Below are positions 55,562-64,000 of a stretch of DNA of 64,000 bases, in pieces (position 1 is the first letter of the stretch; the number at the start of each line of letters is the position of its first letter). The notes beneath the pieces are model-generated. The model had not been told where the DNA came from, ran no database searches, and saw only the letters and a list, made by a program, of their open reading frames with translations. The stretch covers positions 62,001 to 126,000 of the forward strand of contig DXAK01000045.1 of the NCBI GenBank assembly GCA_019117065.1. The letters run 5' to 3'. The DNA is from Candidatus Mediterraneibacter pullicola (GTDB taxonomy: Bacteria > Bacillota > Clostridia > Lachnospirales > Lachnospiraceae). The position numbers and the translations under genes were made by a program.

Positions 55562-56643
55562 TGAGCAAGGTTGTCGTTGGAATGTCTGGAGGAGTGGACT
55601 CTTCTGTAGCGGCATATCTGCTGAAAGAACAAGGATATGATGTGATTGGTGTGACCATGCAGATCTGGCAGAAGGAGGATACTTGCTCTGTCGAGGAAAA
55701 TGGCGGGTGCTGCGGTTTGAGCGCTGTGGAGGATGCCAGACGGGTAGCGGCAGCTCTTGACATCCCTTACTATGTGATGAACTTCAGGAGGGAGTTTCAA
55801 ACGAGTGTGATTGACTATTTCACGGACGAGTATCTGAATGGGCGAACACCAAACCCGTGTATCGCCTGCAACCGGTATGTGAAATGGGAGGCACTCTTAA
55901 ACCGTAGTCTGTCCATCGGGGCGGAATATATCGCAACGGGACATTATGCCCGTGTAGAACAGCTTCCGAATGGAAGGTATACGCTGAAGCACTCAAAAAC
56001 CCTGACAAAGGATCAGACTTATGCCCTTTACAATTTGACACAGGAACAGCTTAGGCGGACGCTGATGCCGGTGGGGGCATATTCAAAGGACGAGATCCGA
56101 GCCATAGCGGAGAGAATCGGGCTGCTTGTTGCAGACAAGCCGGACAGTCAGGATATCTGTTTTGTGCCGGACGGGGATTATGCCTCGTTTATTGAGGAGA
56201 CAGTCAAAAAACAGACAGGACAGGAACTTCCGGCGGGGAATTTTGTAAGCCCGGGCGGGCATGTTCTCGGAAAGCATAAAGGGATCATCCACTATACGGT
56301 AGGACAACGGAAAGGGCTGGGGCTGTCGCTGGGGCATCCGGTTTTCGTCCTTGAGATCCGTCTGGAAACCAATGAGGTGGTCATCGGAACTTATGAGGAA
56401 TCGCTGACCCGCACGGTGAGGGCAGACGGGCTGAATTTTATGAGTGTGGAAGACTTAACGGAGCCGAAACGGGTCTTTGCTAAGATCCGTTATAACCATA
56501 AAGGCGCATGGTGTACGGTGGAAAAGAGCGGAGATGATGAAGTGACTTGTCATTTTGAAGAGCCCCAAAGGGCGGTGACCCCGGGTCAGGCGCTTGTACT
56601 TTATGACGGAGAATATGTTCTGGGAGGAGGAACTATCCTGTGA
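55561..56643 (+). CDS. mnmA: tRNA-specific 2-thiouridylase MnmA
   Basis: MnmA makes 2-thiouridine at position 34 of tRNA Lys, Glu and Gln with sulfur from the desulfurase. The 360-residue protein begins with the PP-loop VGMSGGVDSSVAAYLL, and the two catalytic cysteines lie in NPCIACNRYVKW near residue 99 and SQDICFVPDGDY near 199. Its ATG overlaps the nifU stop, so scaffold, sulfur donor and thiolase are made together. The end overlaps the next gene's GTG. Confidence 0.97.
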   Translation: MSKVVVGMSGGVDSSVAAYLLKEQGYDVIGVTMQIWQKEDTCSVEENGGCCGLSAVEDARRVAAALDIPYYVMNFRREFQTSVIDYFTDEYLNGRTPNPCIACNRYVKWEALLNRSLSIGAEYIATGHYARVEQLPNGRYTLKHSKTLTKDQTYALYNLTQEQLRRTLMPVGAYSKDEIRAIAERIGLLVADKPDSQDICFVPDGDYASFIEETVKKQTGQELPAGNFVSPGGHVLGKHKGIIHYTVGQRKGLGLSLGHPVFVLEIRLETNEVVIGTYEESLTRTVRADGLNFMSVEDLTEPKRVFAKIRYNHKGAWCTVEKSGDDEVTCHFEEPQRAVTPGQALVLYDGEYVLGGGTIL

Positions 56644-57515
56644 ACGGAGAGAAATATGAAAGTGCGTTTGGAATGTCTGCTCAGAAGGGGATTCTCTGTG
56701 ATGCCCATATGCACACGTCTTTTTCCACAGACTCTTCTGCGCCGGTGAGTAGTATGCTGGACTGCGCGGTTGCAAGAGGATTGAAGGCGGTTTGTATCAC
56801 GGATCATATGGATTTGGATTTCCCGCCTCAGGAGGGGGAGGATGTCTCCGCAGATCCGCAGCTCTTTCAGTTTGATATTGAGGAATATTTTCGTGTCCTG
56901 CTTCGCCTGAAAGAAGAGTATAAGGACAGGCTGGAGGTGCGGATCGGTATTGAGCTGGGGCTTCAGTCTCACCTTGGAGATCGGTACAAAGAACTGCTGG
57001 CACGATATCCTTTTGATTTTGTCATCGGTTCCATCCATCTGGTGAGAGGTATGGATCCATATTACGGGAAATTGTTCGAGGGCAGACCGGATGCAAAAGC
57101 ATACGAGGAGGCTTTTGAAGAAACATTACTCTGCATAAGGCACAATGAAGGTTTTGATGCGCTGGGGCATCTGGACTACGTGGTGCGTTACGGCAAACAT
57201 CAGGCACGGGAGTATTCTTACTGTGCGTTTGCAGATCAGATTGATGAAGTGTTAAAAGAGTTAATCTCCATGGGGAAAGGCTTAGAACTCAATACAGGAG
57301 GGCTAAAATACGGGCTTGGATTTACAAATCCTCATCCGGATGTGCTAAAGCGTTACCGGGAGCTGGGCGGTGAGATTGTTACCGTGGGGGCGGATGCCCA
57401 TAAACCGAAACATGTGGGATACGAGTTCAAAAAAGCGGCCAGTATACTGGAGGCGTGCGGATTCCGTTATTATGTGGAGTTCAAAGAGCGCAAGCCCGTT
57501 TTTAAGAGATTTTGA
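56640..57515 (+). CDS. PHP-domain histidinol-phosphatase family protein
   Basis: A 291-residue PHP-domain phosphoesterase with the metal motifs DAHMHTSFSTDS near residue 21, CITDHMDLDFP near 56, GIELGLQSH near 100, GSIHLVRGMD near 130, and VGADAHKPKHVG near 255. This matches the HisK/HisJ type histidinol-phosphatase, although no his genes are near. The start is GTG 56640, overlapping the mnmA stop (GTGA), with TGGGAGGAGGAACTATCCT upstream. It may be a general sugar or nucleotide phosphatase carried along in the operon. Confidence 0.88.
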   Translation: MNGEKYESAFGMSAQKGILCDAHMHTSFSTDSSAPVSSMLDCAVARGLKAVCITDHMDLDFPPQEGEDVSADPQLFQFDIEEYFRVLLRLKEEYKDRLEVRIGIELGLQSHLGDRYKELLARYPFDFVIGSIHLVRGMDPYYGKLFEGRPDAKAYEEAFEETLLCIRHNEGFDALGHLDYVVRYGKHQAREYSYCAFADQIDEVLKELISMGKGLELNTGGLKYGLGFTNPHPDVLKRYRELGGEIVTVGADAHKPKHVGYEFKKAASILEACGFRYYVEFKERKPVFKRF

Positions 57516-57524
57516 TATTTGTAC

Positions 57525-57553
57525 TTGAATTTTTGTTTCCATTTTAGTACAAT
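57525..57553 (+). promoter_or_regulatory. Promoter of gap
   Basis: TTGAAT (57525-57530), 17 bases, TACAAT (57548-57553). Start predicted near 57560. TTGTACT (57519-57525) and AGTACAA (57546-57552) form an inverted repeat over both boxes and might bind a regulator. A stem, ATGAATCC (57565-57572) with GGATTCAT (57593-57600), lies at the 5' end of the leader. Confidence 0.75.
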
Positions 57554-57654
57554 TATTCTAGTTGATGAATCCTTAACAATTTCTGTTTTTAGGGATTCAT
57601 TGTTATGGCTGTAACACAGTCAAATATTTTTTAAATTCTTAGGAGGAATTAATC

Positions 57655-58674
57655 ATGGCAGTAAAAGTAGCGATCAATGGATTTGGACGTATCGGACGTC
57701 TTGCTTTCAGACAGATGTTTGGGGCAGAGGGATTTGAGATCGTGGCAATTAACGACCTTACATCTCCGAAAATGCTGGCTCACTTACTGAAATATGACTC
57801 AACACAGGGCAAGTATGCACTGGCTGACAAGGTTGAGGCAGGAGAGGATTCCATCATTGTTGACGGAAAAGAGATCAAGATTTACGCGAAGGCTGATGCT
57901 AAAGAGCTTCCGTGGGGCGAGATTGGCGTTGACGTTGTTCTGGAGTGTACAGGATTCTACACATCCAAGGCAAAAGCTCAGGCTCATATCGATGCAGGCG
58001 CTAAGAAAGTTATCATCTCTGCTCCGGCAGGCAACGACCTTCCGACTATCGTTTACAATGTAAACCACGAGACACTTACAAAGGATGATGATATCATTTC
58101 CGCAGCTTCTTGTACAACAAACTGCCTTGCTCCGATGGCTAAGGCTCTCAATGATCTTGCACCGGTTAAGTCTGGTATTATGTGCACGATCCACGCTTAC
58201 ACAGGCGATCAGATGACACTTGACGGACCGCAGAGAAAGGGCGACTTAAGAAGATCCCGCGCAGCAGCCGTGAATATCGTTCCGAACAGCACAGGCGCAG
58301 CGAAAGCAATCGGTCTTGTTATTCCGGAGCTCAATGGCAAACTGATCGGTTCTGCACAGCGTGTTCCGACTCCGACAGGTTCTACAACAATCCTTACAGC
58401 AGTTGTAGAGGGAGAGGTTACAGTTGATCAGATCAATGCAGCTATGAAGGCAGCGGCTAACGAGTCTTATGGCTACAACACAGATGAGATCGTATCTAGC
58501 GATATCGTTGGTATGACATATGGATCTCTGTTTGACGCTACACAGACAATGGCTCTTCCGGTTGGCGATGGCACAACGGAGGTTCAGGTTGTTTCATGGT
58601 ATGACAACGAGAACTCTTACACAAGCCAGATGGTAAGAACAATCAAATACTTCGGAAAACTTCTTGAAGCTTAA
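57655..58674 (+). CDS. gap: Glyceraldehyde-3-phosphate dehydrogenase, type I
   Basis: The glycolytic enzyme that oxidises glyceraldehyde-3-phosphate with NAD and phosphate. The 339-residue protein has the NAD motif [14 protein letters not shown] at the N-terminus and the catalytic Cys153 in [12 protein letters not shown]. The phosphate-site HAYTGDQ and [14 protein letters not shown] follow. Codon use is strongly biased, as expected of a highly expressed gene. TTAGGAGGAATTAATC precedes ATG 57655. First of gap-pgk-tpiA, with a stem-loop before pgk. Confidence 0.98.
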   Translation: MAVKVAINGFGRIGRLAFRQMFGAEGFEIVAINDLTSPKMLAHLLKYDSTQGKYALADKVEAGEDSIIVDGKEIKIYAKADAKELPWGEIGVDVVLECTGFYTSKAKAQAHIDAGAKKVIISAPAGNDLPTIVYNVNHETLTKDDDIISAASCTTNCLAPMAKALNDLAPVKSGIMCTIHAYTGDQMTLDGPQRKGDLRRSRAAAVNIVPNSTGAAKAIGLVIPELNGKLIGSAQRVPTPTGSTTILTAVVEGEVTVDQINAAMKAAANESYGYNTDEIVSSDIVGMTYGSLFDATQTMALPVGDGTTEVQVVSWYDNENSYTSQMVRTIKYFGKLLEA

Positions 58675-58730
58675 TCCTTATTGAGAGGACAGGCAGTCAT
58701 AAGTTGATCCGTAATAATTGACTCACAATG

Positions 58731-58764
58731 GGGTCCGGTCTTATTGTTGGACCGGACCCTGTTT
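58731..58764 (+). terminator. Terminator or attenuator between gap and pgk
   Basis: GGGTCCGGTC (58731-58740), nine-base loop, GACCGGACCC (58750-58759), then TGTTTT. Its GC-rich stem could end most gap transcripts and leave a smaller share reading into pgk-tpiA. Confidence 0.88.
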
Positions 58765-58843
58765 TGCGTGATGGAACAAGCCAGACAAAGATCTGTGCCG
58801 CTTCCACCACGTTGTTATTCTAAAAGATCAGGAGGCAGTAAAA

Positions 58844-60043
58844 ATGGCAGCACTCAATAAAAAATCAGTAGATGATATCAATGTAAGAGGAAAAAGAGTC
58901 CTTGTTAGATGTGACTTTAATGTTCCGCTTATCGACGGAAAGATCACGGACGAGAACCGTATTGTAGCGGCGCTTCCGACTATCAAGAAGCTGATCGCGG
59001 ATGGAGGGAAGGTAATCCTTTGCTCACATCTCGGTAAGCCGAAAGGAGAGCCGAAGCCGGAGATGTCCCTTGCGCCGGTTGCAGTAAGACTTTCCGAGCT
59101 TCTCGGACAGGAAGTGAAATTCGCAGCTGACCCGGAGGTCGTAGGACCGAACGCTAAGGCAGCAGTAGAAGCGATGAAGGACGGAGATGTGGTTCTTCTT
59201 GAGAATACTCGTTACAGAGCAGAAGAGACAAAGAACGGCGAGGCATTTAGCAAAGAGCTTGCCTCTCTGTGTGATGTGTTTGTGAACGACGCATTTGGCA
59301 CCGCTCACAGAGCTCACTGCTCAAATGTAGGCGTTACACAGTATGTTGACACGGCAGTAGTCGGATACCTGATGCAAAAAGAGATCGATTTCCTTGGAAA
59401 CGCAGTAGAGAATCCGGAGAGACCGTTCGTAGCGATCCTCGGCGGTTCTAAAGTATCCAGCAAGATTTCTGTCATCAACAATCTGCTTGAGAAAGTAGAT
59501 ACTCTTATCATCGGCGGCGGAATGTGCTACACATTTACAAAGGCACAGGGCGGTAAAGTGGGAACCTCTCTTCTTGAGGAGGATTATCTCCAGTATGCGC
59601 TGGATATGATCGAGAAAGCAAAGGAGAAGGGTGTGAAGCTTCTTCTTCCCGTTGACTCAGTGATTGCGGATGCATTCTCCAACGATGCAAATACAAAGGT
59701 TGTCGCTCAAAGCGACATCCCGGACGGATGGATGGGTCTGGATATTGGACCGGAGACAGCGAAAATTTATGCGGATGCTGTGAAATCTGCTAAGACTGTT
59801 GTGTGGAACGGACCGATGGGATGCTTTGAGATGCCGAAGTTTGCCGACGGAACAAAGACAGTAGCAGAGGCGCTTGCAAATACAGACGCCGTAACGATTA
59901 TTGGCGGTGGAGATTCTGCGGCGGCCGTCAACCAGCTCGGCTACGGCGATAAGATGACCCATATTTCAACAGGCGGCGGAGCTTCCCTTGAGTTCCTCGA
60001 GGGTAAGGAACTGCCGGGCGTAGCAGCAGCAAACGACCGCTAA
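58844..60043 (+). CDS. pgk: Phosphoglycerate kinase
   Basis: Makes ATP and 3-phosphoglycerate from 1,3-bisphosphoglycerate. The 399-residue enzyme has the signature [19 protein letters not shown] near residue 18, HLGKPKGE near 62, [12 protein letters not shown] near 200 and the C-terminal [13 protein letters not shown] near 350. ATCAGGAGGCAGTAAAA precedes ATG 58844. Codon bias is strong, as in gap. Between gap and tpiA, each with its own ribosome binding site. Confidence 0.98.
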   Translation: MAALNKKSVDDINVRGKRVLVRCDFNVPLIDGKITDENRIVAALPTIKKLIADGGKVILCSHLGKPKGEPKPEMSLAPVAVRLSELLGQEVKFAADPEVVGPNAKAAVEAMKDGDVVLLENTRYRAEETKNGEAFSKELASLCDVFVNDAFGTAHRAHCSNVGVTQYVDTAVVGYLMQKEIDFLGNAVENPERPFVAILGGSKVSSKISVINNLLEKVDTLIIGGGMCYTFTKAQGGKVGTSLLEEDYLQYALDMIEKAKEKGVKLLLPVDSVIADAFSNDANTKVVAQSDIPDGWMGLDIGPETAKIYADAVKSAKTVVWNGPMGCFEMPKFADGTKTVAEALANTDAVTIIGGGDSAAAVNQLGYGDKMTHISTGGGASLEFLEGKELPGVAAANDR

Positions 60044-60118
60044 GTGGAGTATATGCCCCGATTGCGGCGTCAGATGCGTCGAGGAGATCGATAAGAAATA
60101 TCAAGGAGAAATAATAAG

Positions 60119-60868
60119 ATGGCAAGAAAGAAAATTATCGCAGGCAACTGGAAGATGAACAAGACTCCCAGCGAGGCAGTTGCTCTTGTAGAAGAATTAA
60201 AACCATTAGTAGCAAACGAGGAAGTGGATGTAGTATTCTGTGTTCCGGCGATTGACATCGTTCCGGTTGTTGAGGCTGTAAAGGGAACAAATATTCAGGT
60301 GGGCGCTGAGAACATGTATTTTGAGGAGAGCGGGGCTTATACAGGCGAGATCGCTCCGAACATGCTTGTGGATGCGGGCGTGAAATATGTTGTTCTCGGA
60401 CACTCTGAGAGAAGAGATTACTTCGGAGAGACAAACGAGGATGTAAACAAGAAAGTCCTTAAAGCGCTTGAGCATGGCATCACACCGATCATGTGCTGCG
60501 GCGAGACGCTGGAGCAGAGAGAGCAGGGCGTGACAATGGACTTTATCCGCCAGCAGGTGAAGGTAGGTCTTCAGAATGTAACAGCAGATCAGGCGAAGAC
60601 AATGGTAATTGCTTACGAGCCGATCTGGGCGATCGGAACAGGAAAGACTGCTACAACAGAGCAGGCTGAAGAAGTGTGCAAGGGTATCCGTGAGTGTATC
60701 GCTGAGGTTTATGACGAGGCGACTGCAGAAGCGATCCGTATCCAGTACGGCGGTTCCGTAAACGCAGGAAACGCAGCAGAGCTCTTCGCTCAGGCTGATA
60801 TTGACGGTGGTCTGGTAGGTGGAGCTTCCTTGAAGGCTGACTTTGGAAAGATCGTAAATTATAAGTAA
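60119..60868 (+). CDS. tpiA: Triose-phosphate isomerase
   Basis: Interconverts dihydroxyacetone phosphate and glyceraldehyde-3-phosphate. The 249-residue enzyme has GNWKMNKTP near residue 9, the catalytic His in VLGHSERR near 96, the catalytic Glu in [14 protein letters not shown] near 166 and the phosphate loop YGGSVNAGN near 210. CAAGGAGAAATAATAAG precedes ATG 60119. It would balance the two trioses produced by the tagatose aldolase at 9.4-11.8 kb. A perfect 18-bp terminator follows. Confidence 0.98.
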   Translation: MARKKIIAGNWKMNKTPSEAVALVEELKPLVANEEVDVVFCVPAIDIVPVVEAVKGTNIQVGAENMYFEESGAYTGEIAPNMLVDAGVKYVVLGHSERRDYFGETNEDVNKKVLKALEHGITPIMCCGETLEQREQGVTMDFIRQQVKVGLQNVTADQAKTMVIAYEPIWAIGTGKTATTEQAEEVCKGIRECIAEVYDEATAEAIRIQYGGSVNAGNAAELFAQADIDGGLVGGASLKADFGKIVNYK

Positions 60869-60869
60869 T

Positions 60870-60922
60870 CTTAATTGGGGACGTAGTAAAATCGGATTTC
60901 ACTACGTCCCCAATTAAGTTTT
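60870..60922 (+). terminator. Terminator after tpiA
   Basis: A perfect 18-bp stem, 60870-60887 with 60901-60918, loop of 13 bases, followed by TTTTACC. Confidence 0.95.
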
Positions 60923-60991
60923 ACCCTGTCCCTAATTTTATCTTGTATAAATTTACTAAAAGTGAGTTTCTGAATTTGTCTGATATGACAA

Positions 60992-61020
60992 TGGACATAA
61001 AAGATGAGTTCTGATATAAT
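60992..61020 (+). promoter_or_regulatory. Promoter of the licT leader
   Basis: TGGACA (60992-60997), 17 bases, perfect TATAAT (61015-61020). Start predicted near 61027, a few bases before the antiterminator element. Confidence 0.8.
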
Positions 61021-61033
61021 TTATACGTCAATT

Positions 61034-61114
61034 AGATTGTTACTCTTTGAGGCATTACTGATGACATGAGTCACTTATGGAGTGACGTGTTTTTGTGCCT
61101 TGAGGAGTTTTTTT
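61034..61114 (+). promoter_or_regulatory. RAT antiterminator overlapping an intrinsic terminator, licT leader
   Basis: AGATTGTTACTC...GAGGCATTAC (61034-61058) matches the RAT element bound by BglG/LicT proteins (GGATTGTTAC...AGGCAAAAC). The same bases supply the 5' arm of a terminator: 61043-61054 pairs with 61096-61107 (12 bp, three G-T wobbles), around an inner GTCACT/AGTGAC hairpin (61070-61086), and is followed at once by seven T (61108-61114). Binding of LicT would block the terminator and let its own gene be read. Confidence 0.85.
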
Positions 61115-61127
61115 ATTGGAGACAAAA

Positions 61128-61973
61128 ATGCGTGTAGTAAAGAAGCTGAACAATAATTTTGCAATCTGCGTTGACGGAGAGGGGAAAGAGCTGATCGCGG
61201 CAGGAAAAGGGATCGGCTTCCCAAAAACTCCTTATGAATTAGAGGACTTGAACCTGATTACGCGGACATTTTACGATATCGATCAGAAATATACCGGGCT
61301 GTTCAACGAACTGCCGGAGACGGTTATTCATTTCACTGCGAAGCTGATAGACATTGCCCGTGATGAGCTGAAATATGAGCTGAATCCAAACGTAGTTCTT
61401 ACTATGTCAGATCATATTAACTTCTGTATCCAGAGAGCGAAGGAGGACATTTATGTGCAGATGCCACTGATCTATGAGGTGGAGCAGACGTTTCCAGCAG
61501 AAGCGAAGATCGGGAAATATGCCGTAAAGCAGATCGAGCGCCGCTTTCATGTCAGGCTCAATCAGAATGAGGCCTCGGGTATTGCAATGAATCTGGTAAA
61601 TGCGAGGTATAATGCGAAAAGCGGGACTGATGTGACAGAGGAGCTACAGCGGCGGTATGACGACATTCTGGAAGATACGATCAGTATTGTGGAGGACGAG
61701 ACAGGGATTATGATTGAGAGAGATTCTTTCAATTTTGCCCGGTATTCTTCCCATCTCATGTACTTGCTTAACCGGATCGCGGGCAACCGTACGCTGGATT
61801 CTGACAACGGGATCATGTATCAGTCTATGAGGAAAGAATTTCCCGAGATTGCGGCATGCGTGGATCTGATTGACAGGTATTTCCGTAGAAAGCTAAAAAT
61901 TGATCTCTCAAAAGAGGAAAAATTATATTTAATCCTGCATATCAACCGAATATGCACAAGAGAAGGATTGTAA
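61128..61973 (+). CDS. licT: BglG/LicT-family transcription antiterminator
   Basis: LicT/BglG proteins bind nascent RNA and prevent termination when a beta-glucoside is being imported. The 281-residue protein has the N-terminal RNA-binding CAT domain (MRVVKKLNNNFAICVDGEGK, about 1-55) and two PRD domains with conserved histidines (about 65-170 and 175-281; LSDHINF-like MSDHINFCIQRA and SSHLMYLLNRI). ATG 61128 fits the family start and follows TTGGAG; a TTG at 61116 would add four residues. Its own leader carries a RAT/terminator, and the next gene is a beta-glucoside PTS permease that phosphorylates such regulators. Confidence 0.95.
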   Translation: MRVVKKLNNNFAICVDGEGKELIAAGKGIGFPKTPYELEDLNLITRTFYDIDQKYTGLFNELPETVIHFTAKLIDIARDELKYELNPNVVLTMSDHINFCIQRAKEDIYVQMPLIYEVEQTFPAEAKIGKYAVKQIERRFHVRLNQNEASGIAMNLVNARYNAKSGTDVTEELQRRYDDILEDTISIVEDETGIMIERDSFNFARYSSHLMYLLNRIAGNRTLDSDNGIMYQSMRKEFPEIAACVDLIDRYFRRKLKIDLSKEEKLYLILHINRICTREGL

Positions 61974-62152
61974 CCAAACGGGCATTACCTTCCATGGCAG
62001 AATACTTGCGCGCAGCGCAGGTCTGTTGTGGGAGGTTTTTCCATTTCCGGGGATAAGCGCGCAGGAACCGGGATATATAAAGCGCCGCAGGATACGGGCG
62101 CACGATTATAGTCACATTGGAAAACAAAGAAAAAGAATAGGAGGAAGAGAGA

Positions 62153-64000
62153 ATGGCAGACAAAAACAGGGAACTTGCCGAGGCGGTTATAGCTGCAGTA
62201 GGCGGTGCCTCCAATATTACCTCAGTGACACATTGCATGACGAGGCTGAGGTTTGTTCTTAAGGATCAGAGCATACCAAAGAAAGAGGAAGTGGAAAGAA
62301 TCAAAGGAGTGATGGGGACTAACATTGCCGGAGGACAGTATCAGATTATTATCGGCAATTCCGTTGGAAGTATCTATCGGGAGGTTGTAGCGGCAACGGG
62401 AATCGGAGATACCCCCGGCTCAGGAGATGATGGGGAAAAGAAGAAGGTAAACCCAGTCATAACGGCGCTGGATTTTATATCGGGCTGTATGGCACCCCTT
62501 TTTCCGGCGATCATAGCGGGTGGTCTTATCAAGGTCCTTCTTGTGATTTTTGGCCCTACGTTTCTTGGGGTTATGTCAGATACAAGCGATACATATATTT
62601 TGATGAATGCTCTGGGAGACGCGCCATTCTATTTTCTGCCGGTGATCGTTGCATTTACAGCGTCCAGAAAGCTGAACTGCAACTCTTATCTAGCAGTAAT
62701 GGTTGCATCGGTCCTGATCTACCCAGATGTGATTACCCTGCTGGGAGAAGAATCGTCGACTTATCTGTTCGGTGTGATACCAGTGACACACGGCAGCTAT
62801 TCTTCATCCATCATTCCGGCAATGCTCTCCACGATTCTTCTAAAATATGTGGAGATACTGGTGGACCGGTTCACCCCGGACTGGTCAAAGAATTTCTTAA
62901 AACCACTAATCATTGTGGTGATTACAGCGCCAATTACACTTTGCCTGTTGGCACCTCTGGGAATTATGGTAGGAAATGGTCTACAGTTTGTTATCAACAG
63001 CGTGTATGGATTTGCGCCATGGCTGGCATTGCTTATTTTCGCAGGACTTATGCCGTTTATCGTTATGACGGGGATGCACTGGACATTCGTGCCTGCATGT
63101 CTGCTGGCGCTTGCGGATCCGGGATATGATGTGATGCTCATTCCTGCCATGATGTGCAGTAATACGGCGCAGGCAGGGGCAACGTTTGGAGTCGCTTTTA
63201 AGACAAAGAATAAAGCGATGAAGCAGATGGCATTTCCGGCAGGCATATCTGCCCTTCTTGCAGGAGTGACAGAGCCGGCCATGTACGGAGTTACCCTAAA
63301 GCTGAAAAAACCTATGGTTGCCGCCTGCATTGCCGGTGGTATATCCGGCTTTCTGTGCGGGCTAGTTCAGCTAAAAGGTTTTGCATTTGCGACCCCATGT
63401 CTAACAGCGCTGGTACAGTTTATCTCACCGGGTGGAGGAAATAACTTCACGTATGCGATTGCTATTTTTGCGCTGTCACTGATCTTGTCCTTTGTCCTTG
63501 CATTTATTATGACAAAGAATGACAAAACGGAAGAAGATGCGGATGCAGAGGATAAAAAGACGGTCATAGCAGACGGAGCAGACAGTGTTACAAATGTCCT
63601 GCCCGAGAAAACAGAGATTCCATGCCCAGTAAAGGGAGAAATCATCCCGCTCTCGGAGGTCAAAGATAATACGTTCGCATCAGGGATCTTGGGTGAAGGA
63701 TATGGCGTGATTCCGTCTGAGGGAAAAGTGTTTGCACCTTTTGACGGTGTGTGTGAAAATATATTCGACACATTACACGCTCTTGGATTAAAGTCCGATC
63801 AGGGAGTGGAGATGCTGATCCATGTAGGGCTGGAGACCGTCACCCTCAATGGCGCTCCGTTTCAGGCGCATATTGGAAACGGGGAACGCTTCAGGAAAGG
63901 AGATCTTCTCCTGGAGTTTGACATAGAAGCCATCCGGAAAGCTGGATGTGAGATCCAGACACCGGTTGTTATTACCAATGCAGAGGACCTTGGCGGAGTG
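62153..64000 (+). CDS. bglP: Beta-glucoside-type PTS permease EIIBCA (cut by window end)
   Basis: A three-domain PTS permease, open at the right edge: 616 codons are visible without a stop. EIIB comes first with phosphorylated Cys28 (SVTHCMTRLRF), then the EIIC channel (about residues 100-460; TEPAMYGVTLKLKKP and GMHWTFVPACLLAL), an acidic linker and most of EIIA with the phosphorylated His557 (EMLIHVGLETV). AATAGGAGGAAGAGAGA precedes ATG 62153. It follows licT by 179 bases without an obvious second RAT/terminator, so it may be expressed by read-through. The sugar is a beta-glucoside by family; sucrose or trehalose types are less like it. Confidence 0.93.
   Translation, partial: MADKNRELAEAVIAAVGGASNITSVTHCMTRLRFVLKDQSIPKKEEVERIKGVMGTNIAGGQYQIIIGNSVGSIYREVVAATGIGDTPGSGDDGEKKKVNPVITALDFISGCMAPLFPAIIAGGLIKVLLVIFGPTFLGVMSDTSDTYILMNALGDAPFYFLPVIVAFTASRKLNCNSYLAVMVASVLIYPDVITLLGEESSTYLFGVIPVTHGSYSSSIIPAMLSTILLKYVEILVDRFTPDWSKNFLKPLIIVVITAPITLCLLAPLGIMVGNGLQFVINSVYGFAPWLALLIFAGLMPFIVMTGMHWTFVPACLLALADPGYDVMLIPAMMCSNTAQAGATFGVAFKTKNKAMKQMAFPAGISALLAGVTEPAMYGVTLKLKKPMVAACIAGGISGFLCGLVQLKGFAFATPCLTALVQFISPGGGNNFTYAIAIFALSLILSFVLAFIMTKNDKTEEDADAEDKKTVIADGADSVTNVLPEKTEIPCPVKGEIIPLSEVKDNTFASGILGEGYGVIPSEGKVFAPFDGVCENIFDTLHALGLKSDQGVEMLIHVGLETVTLNGAPFQAHIGNGERFRKGDLLLEFDIEAIRKAGCEIQTPVVITNAEDLGGV

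Overview
This window reads as chromosomal DNA of a Gram-positive, spore-forming anaerobe, most likely a Lachnospiraceae-type gut Clostridium (Bacillota). The grounds are a CIRCE-hrcA-grpE-dnaK-dnaJ operon, a Gram-positive SOS box before recA, recX and rny (RNase Y), SpoIIM- and SpoVB-type genes, an IscR-NifS-NifU-MnmA cluster, mannose-family and beta-glucoside PTS genes, a LicT-type antiterminator, and strong AGGAGG-type ribosome binding sites. The genus cannot be fixed from sequence alone. No rRNA, tRNA, CRISPR array or recognisable transposase was seen.

Layout. 1-11.8 kb is an amino-sugar region: the tail of a mannose-family PTS operon (EIIC, EIID, an unknown helical-repeat protein, EIIA, AgaS, YajC), an AraC-type regulator divergent from nagA, a small membrane protein, then an AT-rich ABC-2 exporter preceded by an odd structured 255-base block, and a divergent pair encoding the two subunits of a tagatose-bisphosphate aldolase. 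These fit N-acetylgalactosamine/galactosamine use: import and phosphorylation, deacetylation (NagA), deamination/isomerisation (AgaS), aldol cleavage. The tagatose-6-phosphate kinase and EIIB are not in the window. 11.9-18.8 kb holds a ferredoxin-like protein divergent from a Crp/Fnr regulator, a CcdA-thioredoxin fusion, an OGG1-type glycosylase, a nicotinamidase-like hydrolase, an iron alcohol dehydrogenase and proA. 18.9-23.2 kb is a TetR-controlled pair of ABC half-exporters. 23.4-28.4 kb is the arginine operon argC-(GNAT)-argJ-argB-argD, followed by a small DMT-type membrane protein.

29-39.4 kb runs comEA - response regulator - histidine kinase - GerM lipoprotein - comEC - holA - lepA - hemW in one direction: DNA-uptake genes with a two-component system and a GerM lipoprotein between them. 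39.6-41.5 kb is a reverse-strand accessory stretch (a nitrilase; a PadR-DUF2812 pair with a well-resolved promoter/operator). 41.6-48.9 kb is the heat-shock operon and recA-recX; 49-53.2 kb is rny, a NUDIX hydrolase, spoIIM and a convergent SpoVB-like flippase. 53.3-57.5 kb is the sulfur-relay operon (iscR-type regulator, nifS, nifU, mnmA, PHP phosphatase). 57.5-60.9 kb is gap-pgk-tpiA, which would take up the triose phosphates made by the amino-sugar pathway. The window ends with licT, preceded by a nearly textbook antiterminator/terminator leader, and a truncated beta-glucoside PTS EIIBCA.

Most of the window is conserved core. The points most worth a second look are the structured block and interleaved inverted repeats that bracket the AT-rich ABC exporter, the orphan helical-repeat protein inside the PTS operon, the FNR-like palindrome between the ferredoxin and Crp genes, the two-component/GerM insertion in the competence operon, the self-complementary Shine-Dalgarno of rny, and the histidine kinase with no normal start codon in the expected place.
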